From Pseudomonas petrae (GTDB lineage Bacteria; Pseudomonadota; Gammaproteobacteria; Pseudomonadales; Pseudomonadaceae), in NCBI RefSeq assembly GCF_021728295.1, contig NZ_JAKJXE010000006.1:124001-188000 (forward strand): a stretch of DNA of 64,000 nucleotides, in the 5' to 3' direction. Below, in pieces: positions 35,235 through 43,158 of the stretch. Under the pieces are notes generated by a model. It did no database searches. It had not been told where the DNA came from and saw nothing but the letters and a program-made list of their open reading frames with translations. Made by a program: the position numbers and the translations under genes. Positions within the stretch are counted from its first letter, which is position 1, and every line of letters begins with the position of its first letter.

Positions 35235-36250
35235 ATTTCATTTCCCATATCGTCGGCGATTCGAACTTCGTCAGGGTAAAAGGCCTGGGTTTTGAAAACC
35301 TGCATCTGAAGCTTGAGTCATGCAACCCTGCGGGCTCGATCAAGATGAAGACGGCCATCGGCTTGATCGACTCCTATGCCGAGCGCCGACTTATCCACAA
35401 GGACACCGTGCTGATCGAGTCCTCGTCCGGGAACCTCGGCGTGGCGCTGGCGATGATCTGCGCCGAGCGCGGCTACAAATTCTGCTGCGTCGTCGACCCC
35501 AACACCAACCTGCACAACATCAAGATGATGGAAGCCTTTGGCGCACAGATCGTCATCGTCACCGAGCGCGATGACAACGACGGCTATCTGGGCACCCGCA
35601 TTCGGTACATTCGCGATGCCGTGGCCCGCGATCCCCGTCATCTGTGGCTCAACCAGTACAGCAACCCGGCCAACGCCCGGACCCATGAACACACCACGGC
35701 GCGCTCGATTCATATCGCGTTTCCGGCGCTGGACTATCTCGTGGTCGGCGCTGGCACGACCGGCACCTTGATGGGCTGCGTGCAGTATTTCCGCAAGCAT
35801 TCGCCGCGCACCAAGATCATCGCGGTAGACAGCGCCGGTTCGGTGACTTTCGGTCAGGCGCCCGGCCCGCGTTTCATTCCGGGACTCGGCTCCAGTCAGA
35901 TGCCGCCGATATTCCGCGCCCATCACTTGCACAAACAGCAGGTGGTGGATGAGCGCGCCACCGTGGCCATGTGTCGCTGGCTGGCGAAGTCGAATGGCGT
36001 GCTGGCGGGCGGCTCCACCGGGACAGTGGTGGCCGGACTGGCAGCGCCCTCGCTGGGAATACCCAAAGACGCTGTTGTCGTGGCGATTTCGCCGGACGCC
36101 GGCGAGCGTTACCTGGAAACCATCTACAACGACGAGTGGGTCATGCAGAAGTTCGGGCGTGCCGAGTTGACTGCGCTCAGTTCGCAGCCGATCACCCGGT
36201 ATTTGAAGCAGTACGTCCACACGTTCGAGGGAGAAGAGCTAAATGTCTGA
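35231..36250 (+). CDS. SbnA-like PLP-dependent enzyme (2,3-diaminopropionate synthesis)
   Basis: A 339-residue member of the cysteine-synthase fold. The PLP lysine is in NPAGSIKMKTA, the substrate loop is SSSGNLGVALA, and the phosphate loop is GAGTTGTLMG. ATG 35231 overlaps the previous stop; a longer frame exists upstream but would read through the monooxygenase gene. SbnA of staphyloferrin B joins O-phosphoserine and glutamate to N-(1-amino-1-carboxy-2-ethyl)glutamate. Its adjacent partner, SbnB, oxidises this to L-2,3-diaminopropionate. The next gene here is SbnB-like, so the same two-step route is likely. A perfect DnaA box lies inside the gene (35391-35399). Confidence 0.82.
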   Translation: MNFISHIVGDSNFVRVKGLGFENLHLKLESCNPAGSIKMKTAIGLIDSYAERRLIHKDTVLIESSSGNLGVALAMICAERGYKFCCVVDPNTNLHNIKMMEAFGAQIVIVTERDDNDGYLGTRIRYIRDAVARDPRHLWLNQYSNPANARTHEHTTARSIHIAFPALDYLVVGAGTTGTLMGCVQYFRKHSPRTKIIAVDSAGSVTFGQAPGPRFIPGLGSSQMPPIFRAHHLHKQQVVDERATVAMCRWLAKSNGVLAGGSTGTVVAGLAAPSLGIPKDAVVVAISPDAGERYLETIYNDEWVMQKFGRAELTALSSQPITRYLKQYVHTFEGEELNV

Positions 36251-37250
36251 CTTTCACGTGATCCCCGGCGCTGTCATCAAACACATCCTCGACAACCACT
36301 CCCACGACATGGTGCGGCGCATCGAGCAGGTGTATCTGCAGCACCACGACGGCCAGACGCTCAACCCGGACAGTTACTTTCTGCGTTTCCCTCAACAACC
36401 CGCCAACCGGATCATTGCGCTGCCGGCCGCGCTGGACGGAGAGGACGCCGTGGCGGGAATCAAATGGATCTCCAGCTTTCCCGGCAATGTCGCGCAGCAG
36501 AAGCCGAGGGCGTCAGCCGTGGTCATCCTCAACGACCGCGAGACCGGCTATCCCTATGCGTGTCTGGAAGGTGCGCAGATCAGCGCGGTGCGAACGGCGG
36601 CTTCGGCGGTGTCAGGCGCTTACTGGCTCAACGGCCAGTCTCGTAAGGCTCTATCCGTAGGATTTATCGGCGCAGGGGTAATTGCCCGCAACATCGCGCG
36701 AATGCTCAGCGTTGAAGGATGGGACATCGGCCACGCTGTTGTGCACGATTTCGACGTGGCGTCTGCGGACGCTCTGACAGGCTTTATCGAAAATGCCGAC
36801 TTATGCACAGCCCGGACAGGATCGCTGGAGCAGGCGCTGGCGGCAGATTTGGTGATCTTCGCCACCACGGCCGGGGAGCCGTACGTCAAACCGCCAATGG
36901 CGTTTCGCGCCGGGCAGGTTGTGCTGAACATTTCGTTGCGGGACATCGCGCCGCAGTTGCTGCTGGAGGCGAACAACCTCTGCGACGACATCGAGCACTG
37001 CATGAAGGCCAACACGTCGCCGCACCTGGCAGAGCAATTGACCGGCGGCCGCGCTTTCATGAACGGGACGCTGGCCGGCCTCATGCGTGGCGAGGTCGAG
37101 CTTGATCCTGCAAAGCCCTCGATCTTCTCGCCGTTCGGCTTGGGCGTACTCGACCTGGCGCTGAGCAAATTCATCGTCGACACGGCACTGGCAGAATCCC
37201 GCGGCGTCGCCATTGACTCGTTCTTCGGAGAAACCCTGAGATGGAACTGA
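36243..37250 (+). CDS. SbnB-like dehydrogenase (ornithine cyclodeaminase/mu-crystallin family)
   Basis: A 335-residue NAD-dependent enzyme of the ornithine cyclodeaminase family. It shows the substrate region GIKWISSFPGN, Rossmann motif VGFIGAGVIARNIARML and the segment ICTAAGEPYV-like FATTAGEPYV. The ATG overlaps the SbnA-like gene by eight bases. SbnB releases L-2,3-diaminopropionate and 2-oxoglutarate from the SbnA product. Co-occurrence as an overlapping pair is the main reason to prefer this over ornithine cyclodeamination. The amino acid formed could be the second partner of the predicted N-N coupling or a separate building block. Confidence 0.83.
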   Translation: MSDFHVIPGAVIKHILDNHSHDMVRRIEQVYLQHHDGQTLNPDSYFLRFPQQPANRIIALPAALDGEDAVAGIKWISSFPGNVAQQKPRASAVVILNDRETGYPYACLEGAQISAVRTAASAVSGAYWLNGQSRKALSVGFIGAGVIARNIARMLSVEGWDIGHAVVHDFDVASADALTGFIENADLCTARTGSLEQALAADLVIFATTAGEPYVKPPMAFRAGQVVLNISLRDIAPQLLLEANNLCDDIEHCMKANTSPHLAEQLTGGRAFMNGTLAGLMRGEVELDPAKPSIFSPFGLGVLDLALSKFIVDTALAESRGVAIDSFFGETLRWN

Positions 37251-39049
37251 GCGCTGCGCTGCCGGGCGAAAAGTTATCCCCAGGGTCTGATAAACCCGCC
37301 ATCAGGATCGGCATTGTCGGGTGTGGCTCACGCGGGCTGACGGTGCTGGAGCGTATCTGTGCGCTGGCGATCAACACGGCCCGGCGAATCGAAGTAAACG
37401 TATTTGACCCCCAGCCCCCGGGGCCAGGTTTGCATGCCGTCGACCAGCCTGAATATCTGATGCTGAACACCGTTGCTTCGCAGATATCGATGTTTCCTGA
37501 CACGGCCGCCCTTGACGGACGCGTGGGACGCCAGGGACCCAACTTTTATGAATGGTGCCTGCGTTTTAAATCGGCGGAACGCAATGTACAGCCCAATGAG
37601 TTCCTGCCGCGCAGTTGGCTTGGGGAATATCTGGCGTGGACCTATGAACAGGTGATTCTCGGTCTGCCAGCAAACGTGTGTGTCATTCATCATTCCCACG
37701 CTGTGGATAACATTGAGCACACCGACATGGGCCAGTTTGTTTTGTCCACAGGTGAGTTGGATTGTGCAGTGGATTGGCTGGCAATTACCGTTGGCCACGC
37801 GCAGCCGCAAAGTTCGAACGGAGTGCTGCCCACACCATCCGTAGCTTATTCACACCTCGGTTCACTCGATTCGGTGTTATCCACAGAAGCGGTTGGTATT
37901 GAAGGGCTGGGCCTTACCGCTATGGATGTTGTCGCGGGTCTGACGGTCGGGCGTGGAGGCCAGTTTAGCAAACTGCCGGACGGTGTGCGCTATGAGCCTG
38001 GCGGACGGGAGCCGACTATCTACCTGTTCTCGCGTAGCGGTCTGCCGTACCGCACTCGGCCTGACATCGTGCCCCATCGGACCTCAAATGCTGCGTTGAT
38101 TTTCACATTGTCGGCCGTAGCAAGTCTGCGAGAGGAAAACCCTGACGGCCTGGATTTCGAGCAGCAGGTCCTTCCGTTGATCAAAGCTGAAATGCTCGCA
38201 GAATACTTCGGGATGATTGCGTCCCAAAAAGGCGAGTCGGCAGTAAGGATCAAAGCGGAGATTGCGCGCGCATATTACTTGGACCGGCTTGAAACCGTGT
38301 CGGCGGAAATGGCTGCGCGTTTCCAGGCGCTGCCGCTGGATGACGCTGTGTATAACCCGCGCGTGTCGACTACGGACGCTGCGGATTATTCTCAGGCCAT
38401 GCGCGCATCTATCGAACGCGACGTCGCGCAAAGTTTATTGGGCCTTGATTCGAGTCCGATCAAGGCGGCGATCGAAGTCTGGAGAAGCTGTCGCGAACAG
38501 CTCCGTCGGGTTGTGGATAACCGAGGGCTGACCACTCATTCAGGCCGTGTCTTCTTCGGCGAATATGCGCCCCACGTCAATCGAATGGTCGCCGGACCGC
38601 AGAAGGAGCGTCATCTGGAGCTGCTGGCCTTGGCCGACGCGGGAATTGTCCACTGGGTGCGCCCTTCTCAAGTTATCCACAGTCCGGGCGGTGAACCGGC
38701 CGCCGTGAGACTCTCGGAGAATCTGGCGGTGCCGTTACAACCTCTGCAAAGCGTCATCAAGGCACATGTCAGCAATGCCTGTGACATTTCGTCGCTGCCA
38801 AAAATTATCCGATCGCTCATGAGCAGCGGAATTATCCACAGCCTGAATGGCGGTGGGGAGGGCGTGCTTGTCGACAGCGAAGGCAAAGCACAACCCAATT
38901 TGTGGATAACCGGTCCTCTTGTCGAAGGCTCGACGTATTACAACCACTACGTTCCGTCCTCGGGCAGCTATTCCCGCGCCTTCGTCGATGCCGACCGAAT
39001 CGCCCGCGAGATGTTGGGGTTGAATGTGGGGGTCAGGGCAATCGTTTGA
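37241..39049 (+). CDS. Large FAD/NAD(P)-binding protein of the biosynthetic operon
   Basis: A 602-residue protein of the FAD-NAD(P)-binding (PF13454-like) group. The N-terminal nucleotide motif IGIVGCGSRGLTVLERI starts at about residue 24, followed by PPGPGLHAVDQPEYLMLNTVASQ, and EYAPHVNRMVAGPQKERHLELLALADAGIVHWV in the second half. The ATG overlaps the SbnB-like gene by 10 bases. Proteins of this group occur in amino-acid-derived natural-product clusters, but their chemistry is largely unknown; an oxidation late in the pathway is a guess. The gene is unusual in holding six perfect DnaA boxes (37702-38909). It is the last gene of the operon, with a REP sequence just after it. Confidence 0.75.
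   Translation: MELSAALPGEKLSPGSDKPAIRIGIVGCGSRGLTVLERICALAINTARRIEVNVFDPQPPGPGLHAVDQPEYLMLNTVASQISMFPDTAALDGRVGRQGPNFYEWCLRFKSAERNVQPNEFLPRSWLGEYLAWTYEQVILGLPANVCVIHHSHAVDNIEHTDMGQFVLSTGELDCAVDWLAITVGHAQPQSSNGVLPTPSVAYSHLGSLDSVLSTEAVGIEGLGLTAMDVVAGLTVGRGGQFSKLPDGVRYEPGGREPTIYLFSRSGLPYRTRPDIVPHRTSNAALIFTLSAVASLREENPDGLDFEQQVLPLIKAEMLAEYFGMIASQKGESAVRIKAEIARAYYLDRLETVSAEMAARFQALPLDDAVYNPRVSTTDAADYSQAMRASIERDVAQSLLGLDSSPIKAAIEVWRSCREQLRRVVDNRGLTTHSGRVFFGEYAPHVNRMVAGPQKERHLELLALADAGIVHWVRPSQVIHSPGGEPAAVRLSENLAVPLQPLQSVIKAHVSNACDISSLPKIIRSLMSSGIIHSLNGGGEGVLVDSEGKAQPNLWITGPLVEGSTYYNHYVPSSGSYSRAFVDADRIAREMLGLNVGVRAIV
37702..38909. repeat. Cluster of six perfect DnaA boxes inside a coding region
   Basis: TTATCCACA or its complement TGTGGATAA is found at 37702-37710, 37877-37885, 38512-38520, 38673-38681, 38832-38840 and 38901-38909. 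Near matches are at 37274-37282 (TTATCCCCA) and 37743-37751 (TTGTCCACA). Further perfect boxes lie at 33339-33347, 33425-33433 and 35391-35399 in the same operon. They occur on both strands and in different reading frames, so they do not follow from one repeated peptide. Confidence 0.8.
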
Positions 39050-39059
39050 GCGTTCGCCA

Positions 39060-39082
39060 GTAGGACTGGCTTCTGCCGGGAA
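39060..39082. repeat. Single REP sequence
   Basis: A copy of the Pseudomonas REP core (TAGGACTGGCTTCTGCCGGG) sits between the convergent ends of the biosynthetic operon and the solute-binding-protein gene. It may help end transcription or protect the mRNA 3' end. Confidence 0.7.
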
Positions 39083-39084
39083 GG

Positions 39085-39846
39085 TCACTTCCCCACCTGC
39101 GTCCCCGGCAAATACTTGCGTCGAATGCGCTCCAGCTCGCCCGTCTTGTTCAGGCTATCGATCGCGCTGTTGATCCGCGGCAACCACGAGGCGTATTGGG
39201 GTTGAAGCTTGAACACCAGCGGCGCTTCGCTGAGTCGTGCGCCCTGGACGAACTGGCCGGGATCGAGGTCATTGCTTGAAATCAGCTCATTAAAGATGTC
39301 GTCGACCATAGCGATGGCGTCGACGCGTTTGCTCTGGAGTAGCTTGATCAGCGCTTCGTCCCTGGAAGTTTCCAGCCGGTTCAGGCGGCGCTCTTCGATG
39401 GCCGGGTCCAAGGCCCAGTAGTTATAGCCCCGGACCATGCCAATCGTAAGGTGCTCCAGTTGTGCGATGGTCTGGCCACGCGCAGGGTGGTCAGCCAGAA
39501 AGTACAGGTGCTCTCTGACCGTGGAATAGGGCTTGGAGAACGCGTATAGACGTTGTTCCTCAGGGCTGTTCCAGATCAGCGCGTCAGCGAAGTTGATAGT
39601 GATCTCGCCCTTGCGCAGCATCGACTGCAGGCGGTTGACCGGGTAGATGACGAAGGTAACGTCCAGGTTGGCCAGCTTCATCACACGTCGCGCGATGTCG
39701 ATGGAGATCCCCACCAGATGGCCGTCCTTGTCTTGGTAGGCATACGGCTTCCACTGGGCTCCGCCCGCAACGTAAGGCTCAGCCACTGCTGGCAGCCCGA
39801 GCAGCCCGAGCAAACAGCCAACGACGAATCTTCCTCGAAGCCCCAT
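39085..39846 (-). CDS. Periplasmic solute-binding protein, SBP_bac_3 family
   Basis: A 253-residue exported protein with a signal peptide (MGLRGRFVVGCLLGLLGLPAVAE) and an amino-acid-binding-type fold. It shows WKPYAYQDKDGHLVGISIDIARRVMK near the N-terminus and the C-terminal helix INSAIDSLNKTGELERIRRKYL. The start at ATG 39846 gives the signal peptide. No transporter subunits are adjacent. Such orphan proteins in Pseudomonas may serve other permeases or sensors. It is convergent with the biosynthetic operon and probably not part of it. Confidence 0.82.
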   Translation of the reverse strand: MGLRGRFVVGCLLGLLGLPAVAEPYVAGGAQWKPYAYQDKDGHLVGISIDIARRVMKLANLDVTFVIYPVNRLQSMLRKGEITINFADALIWNSPEEQRLYAFSKPYSTVREHLYFLADHPARGQTIAQLEHLTIGMVRGYNYWALDPAIEERRLNRLETSRDEALIKLLQSKRVDAIAMVDDIFNELISSNDLDPGQFVQGARLSEAPLVFKLQPQYASWLPRINSAIDSLNKTGELERIRRKYLPGTQVGK

Positions 39847-39942
39847 ATGTTCCCCCGGCAGCGTGTCTGCCCAAGGCCGTAAGGTAGCAGTAAGACATGT
39901 CCAGTAAATGTTGTATTGCCACTGTCTATATCTGCAGCACAT

Positions 39943-39975
39943 AAAAAAACCCGCGCTGACAGGGTCAGGCGGGTT
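39943..39975 (-). terminator. Rho-independent terminator for the GH39 gene unit
   Basis: On the minus strand a stem of AACCCGCCTGAC pairing with GTCAGCGCGGGTT (one bulge) is followed by a run of seven T. It lies 31 bases after the stop of the GH39 gene. Confidence 0.8.
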
Positions 39976-40005
39976 CGCACAGGTGCGGCCGTCAGGCGTC
40001 GCGGC

Positions 40006-41301
40006 TCAGACGTCAGGGCTTAGGCGAATGATTTTCGGAAACTCCGTCAGCGTCAGCCGGGCCGAGCAGCGCTGGGCATCGCACACCCACTGCTGCGCAG
40101 AGTCAGTCATGCCTTTGTCCGGCGTTTGCGTATCGAGTATGCGCACCGGTTTGGTTTTCATGGCCGCGGCGCTGATGCTGACTTCGTGTTCGTGTTCGTG
40201 TTCGCGACCGCTGACCCACGCCACCAGAATCCGCTCGCGGCCTTTGCTGAATGCCAGTTGGAAGACACCGTCGGACTGGAGGCTGTTTGCCGGCTCGTAG
40301 GTGAAATCGGGTAGGTAAGGGCTGATGGCCTTGAGCACCGAATAAGCCGGTTTCGCGCGGAGATCGGCATCCAGCAGGCCGAAGTTGTGCTCCTGCTCGT
40401 TGCGGTTGGTGCCATCGTTGATCAGGTCATACCACCACATGCCTTTGACATTCGGCACCGTGCGGATGAGGAAGTACGCGCGCGCCAGGTACGCAGACTG
40501 GCGCTCGGCGTTGACGCCGCAATTGCCATTGTGGCTTGGCCAGCTCATCTCGGTCAGATACAGAGGCACCGGCCTCCCAACCTTGGCGCTGATTCGACGG
40601 TCCAGATCACGCATCCAGCCGATCCAGCTTTCCGGCGTGTTGCGGTAGCTGCCTTCGCAGTGCACATAGGGATGCAGCGAGAGGCCATCGGCGTACTTCA
40701 TCACCCCTGCAGTCAGGATTCGGTCGACGAAGCCACTCTTGATGCCCATGGTTGTCACGGCGCCTGCGAGTACGAGCGCCTGGGGATTGTTCTTGCGAAT
40801 GATCGGTGCAGCGTCCCGGACCAGCGTGGCGTAGTCATTGCTCAGGCGCGGATCCGCTGGGCCGTCCAGATCCCACTCGTTCCAGACCTCATAGAACCTG
40901 ACCGGATTGCCCAACTGGCGAGTGAGGTAGTCCACGTATTTCAGGTACGGAATCTTGACCGCAGGTATGCGTGGCTTTGCGCCCCCCTGATATGAGCTGC
41001 CGTAGCCGAGAATGACCATCGGGGTGAGATTCAGTCCCTTGGCAGTGCTCAGCCATGCGCGCCACGGCGCAATGATCTGCATCTGGCCGCGCGCAGGTTC
41101 GGCCGTAGACCAGAAGGCGTCATCGCGAATGGACGTGACGCCAGCCACGCTCGCCATCTGAAGGCTGCGCAGCGGTTGCCCGGTGTTATTCATCGAATGG
41201 GTGGCAACGCCGACGATGAAAGGCTCGGCCCCGACGACATTGGCAGCGCACAGGGCGGCCATCAGTGCCAGGCCGCTCAGGCCGATGCTGCGAAAGCTCA
41301 T
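40006..41301 (-). CDS. Secreted GH39-type glycosyl hydrolase (PslG-like)
   Basis: A 431-residue exported protein with a signal peptide ending VVGA. The TIM-barrel catalytic residues are recognisable: the acid/base Glu in YEVWNEWD and the nucleophile Glu in YLTEMSWPS. Length and motifs resemble PslG, a GH39 endoglycosidase linked to exopolysaccharide production. A beta-rich domain follows, with an odd EHEHEHE stretch. The gene lies 13 bases downstream of a polymerase/ligase-like membrane protein on the same strand, which supports a role in polysaccharide trimming or release. A full psl-type cluster is not present in the window. Confidence 0.8.
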   Translation of the reverse strand: MSFRSIGLSGLALMAALCAANVVGAEPFIVGVATHSMNNTGQPLRSLQMASVAGVTSIRDDAFWSTAEPARGQMQIIAPWRAWLSTAKGLNLTPMVILGYGSSYQGGAKPRIPAVKIPYLKYVDYLTRQLGNPVRFYEVWNEWDLDGPADPRLSNDYATLVRDAAPIIRKNNPQALVLAGAVTTMGIKSGFVDRILTAGVMKYADGLSLHPYVHCEGSYRNTPESWIGWMRDLDRRISAKVGRPVPLYLTEMSWPSHNGNCGVNAERQSAYLARAYFLIRTVPNVKGMWWYDLINDGTNRNEQEHNFGLLDADLRAKPAYSVLKAISPYLPDFTYEPANSLQSDGVFQLAFSKGRERILVAWVSGREHEHEHEVSISAAAMKTKPVRILDTQTPDKGMTDSAQQWVCDAQRCSARLTLTEFPKIIRLSPDV

Positions 41302-41314
41302 AGGATTGCCTCCG

Positions 41315-42619
41315 TCAACTCAGGCCCGGCAGGCCGTTCCACGTGGGCAACTCATGGGGCTTTGGGGCCGGCAGTCTGACCCGCGATTTCATGGCCAGTG
41401 CATGCCCGATGGCCATGCCCAGGAACATGTTGGCGAGGGTCACTTCCAGCGTATCGGTCGTCCAGCTGACAATGCAGATGCAAAAACTGGTCACCAACAA
41501 CGCCTGGCCGTAACGGCTGACACTGTCGGCCAGGATGAAAAACAACGGGATGTGCAGGGCGTAGAGAAACAGCCCGACCAGGCCAAACATCGCCCACAGG
41601 TAAACTACGGTGCTGTCGGAAACCATAAAGATGTCGGCGCCGGCAACCGGGAAGGCGGCCACGGCGCTGCCAACCAGCCCGAAGCCCACACCGGTGAGCG
41701 TTCGATCCTCCTCCATCAGCGTCCGAATGATGTTGGGCCAGGTGTTTATCAGCCGGTCGTAGATGGATGCGAGTGAACTCGTGGCCGAGATTTTGTTGGC
41801 ATCGAAGTCGGTCATCATCGCCACGAAGGGCAGCGACATACCGAGTACGACCGCGACAACGATGGCCGCCCGTGCCGTCCAGCGAAACCGCATGATCAGC
41901 AGCAGACCGGTACCACCGATGAACGCCAATGCTGGCGCCTTGCTCGTGGTCAATATCACACCGGCGAGGCCTATCACGCAGACCACCAACCCCAGCAACT
42001 TCGAGCGCAGGGTCGCCATCAGGTACAGGCTGAGAATCGAGATGATGATGGCCAGTGAGCTGGAGATTCGCGCGAATCCGGCCGGGCGGTCCATGTCTTC
42101 GGAGGCCCATGCGGTGTTGGCGCTCAGCTCGGTGCCGCCGACGGTGTAGCTGTAGCCCTTCCACGGCAGATTGACATACCGGTCGAGGGCAATGCCGCCC
42201 AGCGAAGCCAGCAGGCAGAAGGCAATCGCCCACATGAACAGGCGCTTGTGGCGAATGATCTGGTCACCGCAGGCGATCCCGAAGAGCAGCGGGCTGATCC
42301 CGTACAGCGCGAATGCGAAATTCCCGGCCTGGGCGCCATTCAGCGCTGCCCATCCCGCCGACAGGAACAGCACCAGCAGGCTCAGCCAGACGCCCGGCCC
42401 GGCTTTGAAGCTGCGCAGCTCCAGTGCGAAGAACAGCAGGCAGGCGACCTTCGGGGCGTAGAGCAATACGGAAATCCCGGCCTGATCCAGATAGAAACGC
42501 AGAGCCCCGTTGAAGGTCTCGACCAGCATCAGGCTGATCGCAACCAGCGCGATCGCCGTGGATTTATCGAACGAAAGCGAAGAAGGTTTTTCAACGTAAA
42601 CGGGGGAAGTCGACATCAT
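41315..42619 (-). CDS. O-antigen ligase/polymerase-like membrane protein (PslJ-like)
   Basis: A 434-residue protein with about 10-12 membrane spans and a larger periplasmic loop in the middle to C-terminal part (DRLINTWPNIIRTLMEEDRTLTGVGFGLVG). This is the layout of Wzy/WaaL/PslJ proteins that join or transfer sugar chains. ATG 42619 follows a GAGGGG ribosome site; ATG 42616 is also possible. It is cotranscribed with the GH39 gene 13 bases downstream. No glycosyltransferases are adjacent, so the polymer it acts on is unknown. Confidence 0.7.
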   Translation of the reverse strand: MMSTSPVYVEKPSSLSFDKSTAIALVAISLMLVETFNGALRFYLDQAGISVLLYAPKVACLLFFALELRSFKAGPGVWLSLLVLFLSAGWAALNGAQAGNFAFALYGISPLLFGIACGDQIIRHKRLFMWAIAFCLLASLGGIALDRYVNLPWKGYSYTVGGTELSANTAWASEDMDRPAGFARISSSLAIIISILSLYLMATLRSKLLGLVVCVIGLAGVILTTSKAPALAFIGGTGLLLIMRFRWTARAAIVVAVVLGMSLPFVAMMTDFDANKISATSSLASIYDRLINTWPNIIRTLMEEDRTLTGVGFGLVGSAVAAFPVAGADIFMVSDSTVVYLWAMFGLVGLFLYALHIPLFFILADSVSRYGQALLVTSFCICIVSWTTDTLEVTLANMFLGMAIGHALAMKSRVRLPAPKPHELPTWNGLPGLS

Positions 42620-43158
42620 GTGCAGCCCCTCGGGAGCATTTGTACGTGTGATGAGCGTCAGCGTGCGAGCAGGCCGCCGGGCGGAAAAAGCTACCGCCCA
42701 GCCGAGCGGCAATGGCCGTCGGTGGTGTGCAATCGCGATGGTTTGGGTGGTCGCAGCGGTTGAGCAGAAGGGCGTTTCAGTCCCCTCGCGAGCGGCGCGA
42801 CAGGGATATATCAGCCGCAGATCGGAGGGCTGTCAATCAATTAGTCAAATTTACGGACATATCGAGTCATGGCGAAATATCGCAAATCGTAAGCCATTGA
42901 TTTTGATAGCAGATAGAAAATTGACGCTGTTAAAAAGAGAAGAAATCCGGGCCTTTTGGCGACCTTCTATGACTCATTTTCGTTACACGTTCTCGGTCCC
43001 GGCCGCTCTTATGAGATGTGTGTACCCGAGTCGCGGCAGGACTCATCGTGAGCGTTGGCTTGCTCGCGAATACGGCAGCACACCCGTTGAATATTCAGCG
43101 GCTGATACGCCATTTCGCGAGCAAGCTTGAATCCCGCTACGCCGTTAGCTAATCAACC
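42620..43158. other. Intergenic region upstream of the polymerase/GH39 pair
   Basis: About 540 bases without a convincing gene. The AT-rich part around 42830-42930 is the likely promoter area. An inverted repeat lies at 43058-43126. Confidence 0.45.
43058..43126. repeat. REP-like inverted repeat (GCTTGCTCGCGAA type)
   Basis: A perfect 13-base inverted pair, GCTTGCTCGCGAA (43058-43070) and TTCGCGAGCAAGC (43114-43126), is separated by 43 bases. This is a common Pseudomonas intergenic repeat of the REPIN type, different in core from the CCGGC type seen elsewhere in this window. It lies after the end of opgD. Confidence 0.75.

Noticed and set aside
33876..37250. Reading the N-hydroxylase and SbnA/SbnB genes as a siderophore locus
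   Set aside because: There is no NRPS, NIS synthetase, receptor or Fur box; the cupin/MetRS-like/DAO neighbours fit N-N chemistry better. It remains a weaker alternative.
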